Position numbers and translations under genes: made by a program. Under the pieces are notes generated by a model. It had not been told where the DNA came from and ran no database searches. It was given only the letters and a program-made list of their open reading frames with translations. DNA of 64,000 nt, from NCBI GenBank assembly GCA_920105625.2, contig OV050030.1:67981807-68045806 (forward strand). Reading direction: 5' to 3'. Origin of the DNA: Clusia tigrina. Taxonomy: Eukaryota > Arthropoda > Insecta > Diptera > Clusiidae. Below, piece after piece: positions 10,580 through 21,027 of this stretch. Position 1 is the first letter of the stretch, and every line of letters starts with the position of its first letter.

Positions 10580-11430
10580 GTAAACCAATAAGCGGTCTGT
10601 TTTCGGAAATGTGCTAACAAGGCACATTTCAGCAGAATAACGTAAAAAATTAACCGAAAATAGCTGAGCTAAAGTGCTGAGACATGTTCTCAAGTCGGCC
10701 AGCGACAATCGGGTCATAATGTAGTGAGCAAGTTCGGCTAAGAGAAGGATGAGCACCCTACGACCAAATTTAAGGTATGGGGTACTAGGAATTGTGTAGG
10801 TGTTCGGATATATATTTAAACGAGTAGGTAGTTTTATTGTGTGATCGAGTATATGAAGTCGGGTAATTAGAATTTATGAGATTGCAGATATTGCAGCGGG
10901 TTAGATAAATACTGTTTATTAGTTAAGAATTTAGTGTATAGAAAAATGGAGAAAGACAATTTAGGATAATAGTATAGGTTAATGAATCTAGGAAGAGACG
11001 ATCGTTAATGGATATATACATATCAGGCTAGAAGTAAATTTAAATAAAAAGTAATTGTATGCGATGAAAGATATAATCATGCAATGGACAAAGTTTTGAC
11101 ACAAACGGGATTATTTTATATAATCTGGTTTTTGTCGGAGGACCAATGAATTAGTTCAAAACTGGAATGACTGATAACTCACGTGTTGAAAAGAGCACGG
11201 AAAATTAATCAAAGCGAAACTAATGCACTATATGGCAATAATGAAACATAGTCCAGTCCTCTTTTCCTCTAGGATGCGGTAGAGAATCCAAGAATGTAAG
11301 GGGAGAAGATGAGTGGACGGAGAATTGAATGATATAGCATTCAATTATAGAATAAGCAATTTATGAAGATATTATTGTATTTTTAGTCTGAAGTATGGTA
11401 TATTTAGTGTAAAATTTTATCATTTTATAG
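10580..11430 (+). other. Non-coding interval upstream of env in element A
   Basis: AT-rich sequence without a convincing frame. It contains a short inverted repeat around 10610-10630 (GTGCTAACAAGGCAC). It ends in a pyrimidine-rich acceptor, TCATTTTATAG (11420-11430), which opens directly into the env signal-peptide codons. Env of errantiviruses is made from a spliced RNA, so this is the likely env 3' splice site. Confidence 0.45.
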
Positions 11431-12800
11431 ATCCTGCTAGTGATGTTGATTGCGGTTACCAACGGGATACGTGCAGAAGTGCGGTTGGACAAACTACCGG
11501 AGACGGATGTATTGATGGAGAAAACAGGAGATATATGGTTCGCCAAAGATTATTGGGTGGTTGTTACTGAGTTTCCACGAACGGAATTGAGGATTATTAT
11601 GGAACAATTCAAAGGAATGCAGGAGACAACCAGGAGGTTATGTGAGAGGCATGCAGCGGCCAGCGGGACCGAGCTAAAATGTAGATGCGATTCTTCGATT
11701 TTGGAAATAGAGACTATAATGAAAAGATTCTTGGAAAAGGAGAAGACATTGTCTCTGAAAGGAAGGATACGCCGGTTGCTAATAGATGCTGGCGGTGAAA
11801 TTCTCAAATGGGCAATTGGTACAATGGACCACCAAGATTCAGATCGGATTTATGGTCACTTACAGGACCTTGAGAAGAAGCAATCAAAGACGTTGTCATT
11901 GCTGGGAAAAGAGGTGACTGTGATGAGAGCAGGTTATCAGGGCGTTCACGAAGCAGTGAATAAGACTTTCCAAGAGCTGGAAGAGATGCACTTGGCGTTG
12001 GAAGGCATTGGAAAGAGACATGAGGAAGCAGAAGTGAACTTAGCAGAATCTTTCATGTTGGGGAAAGTTGTTTCTGAGGAGATGTTGAGGTTGCAGGACC
12101 AACAGCAAACGGAGATAGTGCTGCTTGATGATTTGATACATGGCAAGCTACACCCGTTGTTCCTGACGTCTGATGAGTTGCTCAAGGCGGCACCAGTGTC
12201 GATGAAAGGAATTTCATGGCACAGCGAGGCACCGGAGCGGTTCTTTGAACTAGTCGAGGTTCGCACAGAAGAGGCGGAGAACGGGTTGAAAGTAGTCATA
12301 AAGATTCCAGTGCCTAAATTGGAGTTATTTACGATGCACAAAATGTACCCAATACCCAAAAGACTAAACCCAGATTGGTGCGTGCTGCCGAAGACGAGAT
12401 ATGATTACATAGCAGCAAGCCAGGCACAAGAGCACTACATCGGCCTATCAATAGAGGACGAGGGGAAATTTCGAGAGGTGGGCACAACAAAACGTTTATG
12501 CTATCATCCCGGAAAAGTAATTACGCGAGCAAGCGATTACTGCCAGATAGAAGTATTGAAGCATTAGAAAGATCAATGCGATCACATAGCCATTCCAGCC
12601 ACGGCAGGGATTCTGGTAGCTACCAGAACCAGAAACAGATGGCTCTACCATTTTGACGACCAGGTGATTTTCACGGCGGTGTGCTCAGACGAAACCACAA
12701 GGTTGGAATTAGTAAACACCGGGTTTATGACCATCGAAGCTGGTTGCAGAGTGATTGGCAAAGGGATAATGCTGGTCCATAAAAGTCAAGAAGAGTAACG
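11431..12800 (+). pseudogene. env: env of errantivirus A (F-like envelope protein, broken)
   Basis: The frame opens right after a splice acceptor with a hydrophobic signal-peptide core (ILLVMLIAVTNG). A basic furin-like site RIRR at about 11764-11775 is followed by a hydrophobic, Gly-containing segment (LLIDAGGEILKWAIGTMD), the layout of baculovirus-F-related envelope proteins of errantiviruses. Long helical sequence follows (residues 150-230), then a Cys-containing membrane-proximal part. A TAG at 12565 interrupts the frame, which then stays open to 12798. The usual C-terminal membrane anchor is not visible, so the gene is also cut short by the junction with BEL sequence. The protein would mediate membrane fusion, but this copy is defective. 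Confidence 0.75.
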
Positions 12801-12924
12801 GTATAAATTCTCAACGTCCGTCATGGGAACAAACCGTTTAAAGACGAAACTGTAGGAGCTGCTGGAAAATCACAAACGAGGTGATTCTGGCCATAGGCGC
12901 ACAACACCGAACACAGTCTCACTC

Positions 12925-13324
12925 ATGCATTTCAAGGATCTACGGAAAACACTTACAACCCAATACATACCCAATCATTTTATTTTGGGTACAGCGAACA
13001 CTGCACAAACACCTGGTGCAGCTGACATCACTGACAAACCATGCGTGTTGCGCAAACAAGGGCGCATAGCGAGGCAATTAAGGGATAAATTCTGGAAGCG
13101 ATGGGTAGCTGATTATTTGCCCACTTTGACACGTGAGTGAAATGGTGCCAATCAACCAATTCCTTGACAGAAGGGGCCAAGTGGTGCCGTGGACCAGTGG
13201 AAAGAATCTACAAAGGATCTGATGGCCAAGTAATACGAGCAGATGTACGCACCAGTTCTGGGCTGTTGTGCCGACCTGTTTCAAAACTAGCCGTTTTAGA
13301 AGTAGAATGTGGTGAATTGAAATG
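12925..13324 (+). pseudogene. BEL/Pao integrase C-terminal fragment
   Basis: Two overlapping frames give the typical end of BEL/Pao pol: IPNHFILGTANT, then LRDKFWKRWVADYLPTLTRE, then GPVERIYKGSDGQVIRADVR and LLCRPVSKLAVL ending at the stop near 13323. A 1-base shift at about 13137 separates the two. Strand and family match the BEL pol piece that ends at 1390, and the missing integrase core is not seen in between. Errantivirus A may have inserted into one BEL copy that later lost material at the right junction. Confidence 0.8.
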
Positions 13325-13465
13325 ATTCACGGAGTCGGAAGTGTAAGAAACATTTGCTGAATAGTTGCTGAGCAATCGTGAATTGTTAGCGTTTATTGTA
13401 AACGTTATGTTTTGCTGATCGTGAGTGTGTTGTAGGTTTGAACAGTTGACGAGTGACACCCGAAG
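13325..13465 (+). other. Possible BEL 3' end or LTR remnant
   Basis: A short non-coding stretch between the BEL pol stop and the point where gag similarity of element B begins on the other strand. It may be the start of the BEL 3' LTR, but I have no second copy to compare. Confidence 0.25.
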
Positions 13466-14860
13466 AGCACACCACGGTAACTGTTGAAGGGATTTCTTCC
13501 TTGGTTAATTCCTTCTGTTGAATTAACTTGGGGACAACTGAATTACCTCTGCTGTCCCTCAAGGGTGGATTCGGGCGCATCGTAGCTGGCTGCCTCCTAC
13601 TCTGATCCCATTTTGTTGTGTGAGTTCCTTGGCAGTGTCGATTTGCCTCATGACCATATATTCGGCACTCCATACAGTAGTACCTATTTTTACGTGTAAG
13701 GCATTCATCCCTTGTATGACCTGGCTTACGGCAGAATGAGGAAATGGGGTTTCTTGGCTGGAATCTCGACTGGAAATCTTTGGTCTCTCTGTTGTGGAAA
13801 TTGGCCCATCAATCTACCGATTTATTTATGTTCCGTTGCTGTGCCGGACCTACCTCTGCAGGCGTATTAGTCCAATAGATTCCACCTACTGTCGTTCGTT
13901 GTTGTACTCCTGCGGAAGAGACCGCTCCAGCTAAGTCTGCCATACATTCTACGTTAGATTAAGTGTGTAATTTGCAAAATCCCTATTTATTAGGCCTACT
14001 TTGAACAAAGAAATCATAGTTCGTTCTACTTGAGCCTTGTATGCTGCAACGTTTCCTGGAAACTGCCTGTTGGCTTCCGTCTCAGCAGCTTTCCCCAAAG
14101 ATCTAAGGCTTCGTCCCCAAGGTCTCAGGTCCTCCCCGGGTTTCTGCCAGGGTACCTACTGGTTCTTTGTCTAATACACTTTATTAAGTGTTCCCCGTCT
14201 GCTTCCGGATGACTCTGCTGTGCTAGCTGAAAACCTTATTTGAAGTGCTTGATCTCAGTTCTCAGATCATACAACTCGACTCCTCAGTACCAACTTCTCC
14301 ACCGCATGAGCAACTTCTAGAATGCCCATTTTACTTCTTTGTGTTTTCTTAATCGCTGGTAAAATCTTTGCGTTATTAATCTCTTGGGTGGTGTCCAGAT
14401 TAACTTCTCCCGGATCTGAGAGGTACGTGACCAGTGACGAACTCAGACTAATTAGTCAGCGACCGTCTGCTCTCGCAGGCGAAACACTGTCCACAGTATT
14501 GGGACATTGCGGCTCTGTTATTAGTTCTGGCTCTTTTGGCGAATATACTAGGTTTTTATTGTGTACCGGACTTCCCATCGAGAAAGACTCGACACCAATC
14601 CCAGATGCGCCAAACAAAAATTCCGCCTGGCTCTCTTCACTAAATACTAAGATTGGCTTTACCACGCGACTTTTTCCTTCCGGTGTTCAATATTTCGGTC
14701 AACGAACTTCCGGAAGCAATGTCAACACTGTGTGTGTATATCCAGCCGATGCTGATTTTCATCTCTCTCGCTTGTGGTAATAAGCACAAATTTTTGAATT
14801 GCCTCGCCAATTGCTCCTGTATCAGCAGTAACCCCTGCGCTTCCTTTGTCATATCCAAAA
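13466..14860 (-). pseudogene. gag: gag of element B (broken)
   Basis: The start at 14858 (MDMTKEAQGLLLIQEQLARQF) aligns with the gag start of element A. The piece 14665-14456 (EESQAEFLFGASGIGVE) matches A's middle region, and 13673-13466 (MECRIYGHEAN, PPLRDSRGN) matches A's zinc-knuckle region. The capsid part between is scattered over frames: codons for QKPGEDL-like and EANRQFPGN-like sequence can be read around 14060-14150. Many frameshifts and stops make it a clear pseudogene. Confidence 0.75.
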
Positions 14861-15737
14861 GCCAGAGCAGATGGCTTATTCTGAAAAATGATTAACAAAT
14901 GAAACTCAATTATTGTTAAAAACTAGTTTATTGATTTTAATCTTATCCCATTACTTCTAACAAGTTTTTATTACATTAATTCATATTTTACTTATTTTCA
15001 GGATTTTTTTTTATTACTTAACGATTTAATACAAATTTATTTAAAATTAAAATAGTATCATCCTGAGGCTTCCGGCCGTTGTTCCTCCAATGATTGGCAG
15101 GGAATCCAATCCAGTGTTACATTCATATCTTACTTATCAAAAGCTAAATAAGTGCATAAACTCCAAAAGTTTAGAATAAAAATTCAACATGCCTGTTTGA
15201 TACTTATTGATCTCTCAAATTTCATCATAAATTAAACTAGCCCCATTAATTTTGTTTTAAAATTAATTTTTCTTCCCAAACTTAAACGGGTAACAATTTA
15301 CCAAAAATTGCTTTCTAGTGAGAGTATAAGGAAATAGTTTGAAAATCCAATGTTACATGATTCAATCCCGGTAATCTGAATCAATATATAAAAATTAACC
15401 GATAATGTATGAGCAAGGTAATAATTATATTTAGATTTTTCCTAATACCCTAAGCTCATAGTATTTAATTGTGTGTATAAATGTGAAAATTGTGTAGTCA
15501 AAAATAGCACAAATCCCCTACCAAAAAATCCTTACTGCTAAGACGAAATACATAGACCGTCAGATCATACTGACGGTTTATGTTTGCCCATTGAAAGCTG
15601 CGTGCAACAGTGCAATCACGCCTGTATGTTGCAACTTTTTGACCAGCGCTATGGCGCCTTCAGGGTCGCAGAAGTATCTACTTATAACACGCTATTATAT
15701 TTGTACTCACCATTGTCCTGTTTGTTGACAACTCTTC
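14861..15737 (-). other. Leader of element B
   Basis: AT-rich, non-coding. It contains an exact splice-donor consensus on the minus strand (GTGAGT, 15720-15715), at a position like the donors of elements A and C. A TGACGGTCT/AGACCGTCA-type inverted repeat lies near 15557-15578. No frame resembling the leader ORF of element A was found. Confidence 0.45.
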
Positions 15738-15834
15738 TGTTGCAGGATGCTTCGCTTGCTTCAGGGTTCCTTGCCCTGGATTTCCTCCAGATTTGTTGCA
15801 GGGTGCTCTGCCTGCTTCAGGGTTCCTTGTCCTG
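15738..15834 (-). repeat. Tandem repeat of about 41 bp in the leader of element B
   Basis: Two near-identical copies (15738-15778 and 15794-15834, offset 56) share TGTTGCAGG...TGCTTCAGGGTTCCTTG. They lie between the primer site and the leader splice donor, where packaging signals of retroelements often sit. Elements A and C do not show the duplication. Confidence 0.7.
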
Positions 15835-15883
15835 TATGTCTTTATAAACGGTTGCATTGTGTTGGCAGCCTTGCGGTCATAAA

Positions 15884-15897
15884 TACCGGCTTTGCCA
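15884..15897 (-). other. Decayed tRNA-Ser primer binding site of element B
   Basis: The minus strand reads TGGCAAAGCCGGTA, three bases after the LTR end. It equals the site of element A except that GC within TGGCGCAG is now AA, so priming would be impaired. Confidence 0.7.
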
Positions 15898-15900
15898 AAA

Positions 15901-16298
15901 TGTTGGGGTCCGTGCTTGTCGTCGCTCGTGGTGGTAGCGCCCTTTTGCTACCGGTAATAGGCGCGGGTGTAGACGAGGAACTGGTGGTTCCTAACAAGGG
16001 AAACACCGTGATGTTCTCTTTTTTAAAAGACAGGAGGTAAGAGGGCTTTTATTCTTCAAATCATAAGTCTTATATACTATTTACAATGAATTCCTATAAT
16101 CTAGGTAAGCACCTTTCTGGTGTTCCAGATACGCATCTATTGATAGGTGTTAGTTGGATAAGCCAACTGACGTAATCAATATAAAAATGTCGATGGTGCC
16201 TTGCGTCAACTCGGTTGAGGAACTATAACACCCTAAAAGTTCATATAATGGTGCTGTGAGTCAACTACGCGCAGGTAGCTTGATTCTGACTCACAACA
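15901..16298 (-). repeat. 5' LTR of element B
   Basis: On the minus strand it begins TGTTGTGAGTCAG and ends CCCCAACA (398 bp). It shares its first 50 bases and the TATA-to-AATAAA region (TATATAAG, then GAATAAAAG) with the LTR of element A. It is about 107 bp shorter, mainly in U3. Confidence 0.82.
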
Positions 16299-17294
16299 CT
16301 ATGCATGGTCAGCACTTTACAAAAGTGGGTCAGTCAATAACCGCATTGATAAACAATTGCAAAATTGGGTAAACGAAAGAATGGAACAACTGATAAATTG
16401 GTTGTAACCCAATTTGTGAATAGTATATAAGCAATGAATAAAAGAAGGAATTGTAGCATTTTAATTCTCGCAGGCAGGAACTTAGCAAACTAAAGTGTAC
16501 TTACGCAGCTGCAAAGCGCCCACAAAACGTCCATTGGTTGAGCAGCATCCCGGTAAGCAAACCAGCCTATTATACATGGACCGCATCTTCGAAAAAGTTT
16601 CTGCGGCGAAAACAAGGAATAGCAGCAACACAAATCAGTATCCAAAAATTCGAAACAAATATGCTACAATAATGGGTAATATATCGGTTGCAGCGAGTGG
16701 CAATTCTCACATCTGCATGCCATCTATCTGCATAGCATCGACCAGTTATGAAAAAGGAAAACAATTATACAATATTTTATTAAAAAATGCATACATTTTA
16801 TTACTTTTTGTTAACAGAAAATATCTGCATACATAATAGAGAATTCTCAGTAAAAAAATTACAAAATAATTAATGGATTATCCTATATTATACTATATAC
16901 TAGTAAATATTTCCTTCATAGATTCGTAAAATCTTCGATTCAAAACTAATTTTAAATAATAGTTATAACCAGTGGTTCTCAACTCATACAATTGCATTTC
17001 GTTTTAGAGAAGCATATGTACATATTGCAAATTGTCACACTTCTAACTAAGATTCAAGCTTGGAAAACGCTGCTTTTAATTTCAATGAAAGAGAGAAACT
17101 GACAACTCTCACCAGATACTCACGATAAAGAGCGGAGCCTATGGAATGAGAACACAATCTTCTATACTCTGTTGGTGTATTCGTTAATTATTGTGTGTAT
17201 TTGGATATTTTCATAAGGAGTGATTGCTAAAAACGAAAAAATACAGGAAATATTACCCGAAAAAATAACGAAACAGATAGAGTAAGTCCCTGAA
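16299..17294 (+). other. LTR-like promoter sequence, then non-coding DNA
   Basis: TAGTATATAAGCAATGAATAAAAG (TATA at about 16424-16431, AATAAA just after) has the same spacing as the TATA/AATAAA pairs of the LTRs of elements A and B. Bases 16299-16560 may therefore be a different LTR on the plus strand, into which element B inserted. Its ends cannot be defined. From 16560 on there are only unsupported short frames. Confidence 0.3.
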
Positions 17295-17558
17295 GTGTTG
17301 CATTGCTTCGAAAAGCGGGTGCAAGTAATATTCGGTACACTTAAAAATATAAAGGGCCGAAAAAAGGCTGATGAAACAGAATTCAAGGCATTAATAGCGC
17401 TAAAAGACAACCGAATGATGAAAATGCAACAGCTTATCAAAAATTTAAAAAAATATTCGGTTGAACGCAAAACTAAAAGTTCTTTTGAGAACCGTCTTAG
17501 TAGAATTGATTATGTTTGCACATACGAGTATGTACAAATATACATACTTTTCTACTAA
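17295..17558 (+). CDS. Unrecognised small ORF, Lys-rich
   Basis: The frame has up to 87 codons and encodes a Lys-rich, helical segment (ALKDNRMMKMQQLIKNLKKY) resembling a coiled coil. It has no stop for most of its length but no recognised domain, and its end runs into AT-rich DNA. It might be a gag N-terminal remnant of an LTR element. Support is weak. Confidence 0.18.
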   Translation: MLHCFEKRVQVIFGTLKNIKGRKKADETEFKALIALKDNRMMKMQQLIKNLKKYSVERKTKSSFENRLSRIDYVCTYEYVQIYILFY

Positions 17559-18478
17559 TATACTCCTATATCATACTTATAATAATACAAAAATATAAAT
17601 GTACATACATAGAATAAATCATAATAAGGGGTAATATAAAAAGAACAAACAATTAAATAACAATGCCCCACAACGGCATGTTCAACAGAACAGACTTTAC
17701 GCTACCAGTGCAATGTGCCGAAAAATGCTTACATTGCATAATATTGCGACAATGAACTTGCGCTTGCATTCAAGGTTAAGTAGCAATTCATTGCACTTAT
17801 GTGGTCAGCATTTAGAATTTATGTTTGCTAATGTATGTCCCAAATATCCAAAATTTTCCCTATAAAGAGTTTGTAAAATCAATAATGAAAGTCAGTGTGA
17901 TTATTAACACAAACAATAATTATAATTGGTTAATATACCAAGTATACGCAAATTAGAACACGGCTCATCGGCCTGGTCCAAAAATAATCATTATAGTATA
18001 AAAGCATACTGTACAGACTCATTAAATGAATAATTTCGAGCTGCTCATTAAGAGTTGATCTGCCCTTGCAAAAAACAGGCGAATGCATATTTCATTGAAT
18101 ATAAATCTTTCGATTGGGATGCAACCTACTCGTACTTAGATTTTTCTTGTGTGATAAAAGACAACCATTAAAATTGTATTCAAATGTTGAACCCAGTCAA
18201 ACAAAACATATACAAAACGTAATTTTTAGACACTCATAACGTTTCAAACCTTGCCATTCCCCAGTTTAGCTGTAAATTTTAAGACGCCTTTATCCGATTA
18301 GTGCATCAAAACCAGCAGGTCAATGACGTACAAAGATTTAATTTTTTTAAAACTACATTGCTAATTGATCATAATATAGATCAAATTCATCAAATGACTA
18401 TGAGAGAAACAAATTATTGTACGGTTTGCGAATTGACTTTTACAAGATATAAGAGCCCAAGTATTGTTTTCATGCATC
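17559..18478. other. AT-rich interval, nothing recognised
   Basis: No frame, repeat or element end could be supported. The last four bases before element C (ACAT, 18479-18482) are one half of its target duplication. Confidence 0.5.
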
Positions 18479-18482
18479 ACAT

Positions 18483-18721
18483 TGTTGCGTTTTCAGTGCG
18501 TTGGCTGTGGCAATGCGCCCTGCAGCTGTCTGACACCTGTAAATACTTGCCAGACCTGTAAAAACACTTGCCGACTGCGGCGTAAACACAGCACACACCG
18601 ATTCGCTTTCAGAAATATACAACTTCGCTTTATTCTTAATAACACTCTTATTTATATTCTTAATTCTAGTTACATAATTATTTTTATAACCTACTTAGGT
18701 GTTCCAATTACACAGGTGTTG
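18483..18721 (-). repeat. 3' LTR of element C, lacking the beginning of U3
   Basis: The 239 bases match 20404-20640 of the 5' LTR with few differences. The match stops abruptly at 18721, where gag-pol-side sequence begins, so about 200 bases of U3 are deleted together with pol. Confidence 0.88.
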
Positions 18722-18784
18722 ACCAAATCAAAGGCAAAGGGTTTCAACACTTCCCCCAAATGCCCCGCTTAAATTGCTTATTCT

Positions 18785-20048
18785 TCATGCTTGTACATTG
18801 GGAAATAACCTCATGGATTCAGCCTTTATTAGACTAGTGTCCGCACCAGTGTCCAGCAATAATACCAGATGACCGGCTTTTGCTGCCTTGCACGGAATGA
18901 TCACATAAGAATCATCCGTGCAGGTAGACTGACTGTTGAAATTGTTAGCCAAAAAATATTTATATCGCGGAGGATCTCTACACATATCTCTCATAAACCT
19001 AGCGGTGCTACCAAAAAGTATACTTAAACACGATTTAAAATTTGCCGTTTCCGAAGCTTTCTCTGGAGTAGTACTGTTTACCCTGTTGTCTTGCTGATAC
19101 ATTCCTTGGACAACTCATCCCACTTTGGTGTCCATAATTACCGCAATCCTCACAAAACGGAGTATTCCTCCTCGTCCGGCACTCATCCCAGAAATGCCCG
19201 TGCCTATTACAAAATGAGCGTACGACCTCTTCAGCCGGTCGTCGATCTCTATGGTCCATTCCCCATTTCTCATTACCCCCCAATTCTTGTCGCGGGACAC
19301 TCGAACCAGCGGGTGCACTCGTCCAGCATATGCCCCCCGTCGTGGCTCTTTGCTGAATGGCCACCTCTGTAGACGTAACTGCCTCTATCAAATCTGCCAT
19401 TGACTGTTGTGTCAGATTTAGCGTGTAATTGGCCAAGTCCCTGTTTACTAAACCGGCCTTGAACACCGTCAGCATGGCCTTCTCTATTTGCGATTTGTAT
19501 ACCGAGGAACTTTCAGGGAATAGCCTGTTTACTTTTGCACTCGCTGCACTCCCCAGTGACTGGAGCCTACGGCCCCAGGCTCTCAATTCCTCTCCAGGCT
19601 TTTGAGTAGACTCCTGGATCCCTCTTATGAGTACGTCGTACGATTTTTGTTTCAAGTATGTCCTGTCCAGGAGAGCATATAAATCAGTCAGGTTGTCCAC
19701 CGGGCTATGCGCCAACAAATCAAACGCGTCCCCTGTTGTTCTCTGTCTTATACATCTTATCAAGTGTTCAACCTCCGCTCCCGGAAGACTTTGTTGGGCA
19801 AGCTCGCATCCTTCCTTGAACCTCCTGATTTCCGTCCTGAGATCGTAAATCTCAACGCCAGAAAACATAGGCACAAGCTTCTCCACAGCTTTGGCCACCT
19901 CCAGAATGCTCATTCTGACTGTCGAGTTAACCACCACAGAAATAACTGTACCGCTCACTTTCTGTGTAGCTAATTGGCTATTAATCCCCTCTTCCAATAG
20001 ATACTTAACCAGCTCCTCGCGCAAACTTAGTGACCGCCGTACTTCCAA
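18785..20048 (-). pseudogene. gag: gag with protease start, element C (shortened)
   Basis: The frame 20048-19035 encodes most of gag in one piece: SILEVAKAVEKLVPMFSGVE, then capsid-like sequence (STQKPGEELRAWGRRLQSLG) and knuckle-like CDECRTRRNTPFCEDCGNYG-type sequence near 19120-19200. Compared with element A, about 300 N-terminal residues are absent, and a TAG lies upstream in the remaining frame. After a frame change, 19102-18785 contains the protease motif LLLDTGADTSLIK. No RT, integrase or env follows. The long open gag suggests this copy is younger than A and B. Confidence 0.82.
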
Positions 20049-20107
20049 CCGAGTTGGCTAGTCGTATATAGGCTCCTCCGACTGAGGCGATTTATCCCCC
20101 GGGAATG

Positions 20108-20331
20108 CTGAAACAAGAAGTATTAAAAAGTATGAGCCTAATCTCAGTGAAACAAACCTATACAACCTGACCATTAACAATTTTTTGCGAATCAACCTAG
20201 TGTCACCTAACCGCAGCGGCTATTCAGCCCCGATGCTGCTTCTTCTGCATGACCGGCGCCCACACGGTCACCGAAGAATCGTTGACAAAATGCACTTAAA
20301 TACTAAAATGTTCTAATATAAGCATACTCAC
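20108..20331 (-). other. Putative leader intron of element C
   Basis: On the minus strand an exact donor (AAGGGTGAGTATG, GT at 20331) and an acceptor (ACTTCTTGTTTCAG, ending near 20108) flank 224 bases that are homologous to the leader of element A, including CGATTCTTCGGTGACCGTG. Splicing would join the primer-site exon to the gag exon. Confidence 0.55.
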
Positions 20332-20388
20332 CCTTATTGTATTGGTCCTTTGACTTTTGTTGCAGGATCCTTCCAATATGTCCTTTAG

Positions 20389-20401
20389 ACCGGCTGCGCC
20401 A
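20389..20401 (-). other. Primer binding site of element C, tRNA-Ser type
   Basis: The minus strand reads TGGCGCAGCCGGT, two bases after the LTR end, identical to the core of the element A site. Confidence 0.85.
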
Positions 20402-20403
20402 AT

Positions 20404-20840
20404 TGTTGCGTCTCCGAGCGTTAGCTGTGGCAATGTGCCCTGCAGTTGCCTGTCACCTGTAAATCCTTGCCGGACCTGTAAAGCACTTGCCGACTGCGGC
20501 GTAAACACAACACACACCGTTTCGCTTTCAGAAATACACCAAACTGTCTTTATTCTTAAAACACTCTTATTTATATTCTTAATTCTAGTTACATAATTAT
20601 TTTTATAACCTACTTAGGTGTTCCAATTACACAGGTGTTGGCCATTCAATTATGGCAATGAGCCAGTTTATACAAAATGCCAATGGTGCATTTTAGCCCT
20701 AGTTTGTGTATCACTGTGTAATTGTAACACCTGTGAAATTCATATGTATAATATTAATTATAGCTACAGCCGGTCGATAGGCTACTTGGGTTGTGTCGGG
20801 AGTCAACTACTCATAGGTAGTCGTATCTTGACTGGCAACA
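20404..20840 (-). repeat. 5' LTR of element C
   Basis: The 437-bp LTR is bounded by TGTTGC and GCAACA inverted ends. Its first bases (TGTTGCCAGTCAAGATACGAC, then CTACCTATGAGTAGTTGACTC) resemble the U3 start of the LTRs of elements A and B. The second half is the copy also present at 18483-18721. Confidence 0.9.
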
Positions 20841-20844
20841 ACAT

Positions 20845-21027
20845 GAATACTGTGTTAAATCTGCCTGTTTTATATAAGAACAATCTATAAAACCAATGGT
20901 CAATGTCGCAAATGTTAATGATTAATGAGTGTAAATATAAAAAAATTCTAGTTGAGTCAAACAACTACTGTCTGGTATATCTGTTGTCTATACCATTTTC
21001 AAATGAAATAAAATAAAACCATGGGAA
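20845..21027. other. Short spacer between element C and LINE I-1
   Basis: AT-rich, non-coding. It carries GTTGAGTCAAACAAC-type inverted sequence near 20955. Nothing else can be supported. Confidence 0.4.

Larger units (their letters stand above)
1391..12880 (+). mobile_element. Errantivirus-like Ty3/gypsy element A (gag-pol-env, degraded)
   Basis: The order is 5' LTR (1391-1895), tRNA-Ser-type primer site, a leader of about 1.5 kb, gag, pol (protease, RT, RNase H, integrase), about 2 kb of non-coding DNA with an antisense ORF, and env. Env makes it an errantivirus-type element of insects. Gag, pol and env all have stops or frameshifts, so it cannot move by itself. No 3' LTR is visible: env-like sequence fades at about 12800-12880, where BEL integrase sequence takes over. 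A later deletion that removed the 3' LTR is the simplest explanation. The right boundary is approximate. Confidence 0.88.
13466..16298 (-). mobile_element. Errantivirus-like element B (5' LTR, leader and gag only)
   Basis: Reading on the minus strand, an LTR (16298-15901) is followed by a decayed primer site, a leader of about 1 kb and a broken gag. Similarity stops in the gag C-terminus near 13466; pol and env are absent. LTR and gag match element A. The right end abuts sequence with another TATA/AATAAA pair, so B may have inserted into a different LTR. The left edge is a truncation, not an element end. Confidence 0.82.
18483..20840 (-). mobile_element. Errantivirus-like element C, internally deleted, with 4-bp target duplication
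   Basis: Both ends are defined: ACAT occurs at 18479-18482 and again at 20841-20844, and the element ends are TGTTGC...GCAACA. Reading the minus strand, a full 5' LTR (20840-20404) is followed by a primer site, leader, gag, the start of protease and then a truncated 3' LTR. Everything from protease to inside U3 of the 3' LTR is missing. Gag is homologous to that of element A, but the LTRs differ in their ends, so it is a sister subfamily. Confidence 0.9.

Noticed and set aside
11550..12359. Long minus-strand frames within env (85 and 137 codons)
   Set aside because: They are shadows of the conserved env frame on the plus strand. Their sequence has no recognised motif, unlike the env frame.
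18301..18561. 86-codon ORF with Cys/His residues
   Set aside because: It runs into the 3' LTR of element C and has no zinc-finger spacing that is kept; it is a chance frame.
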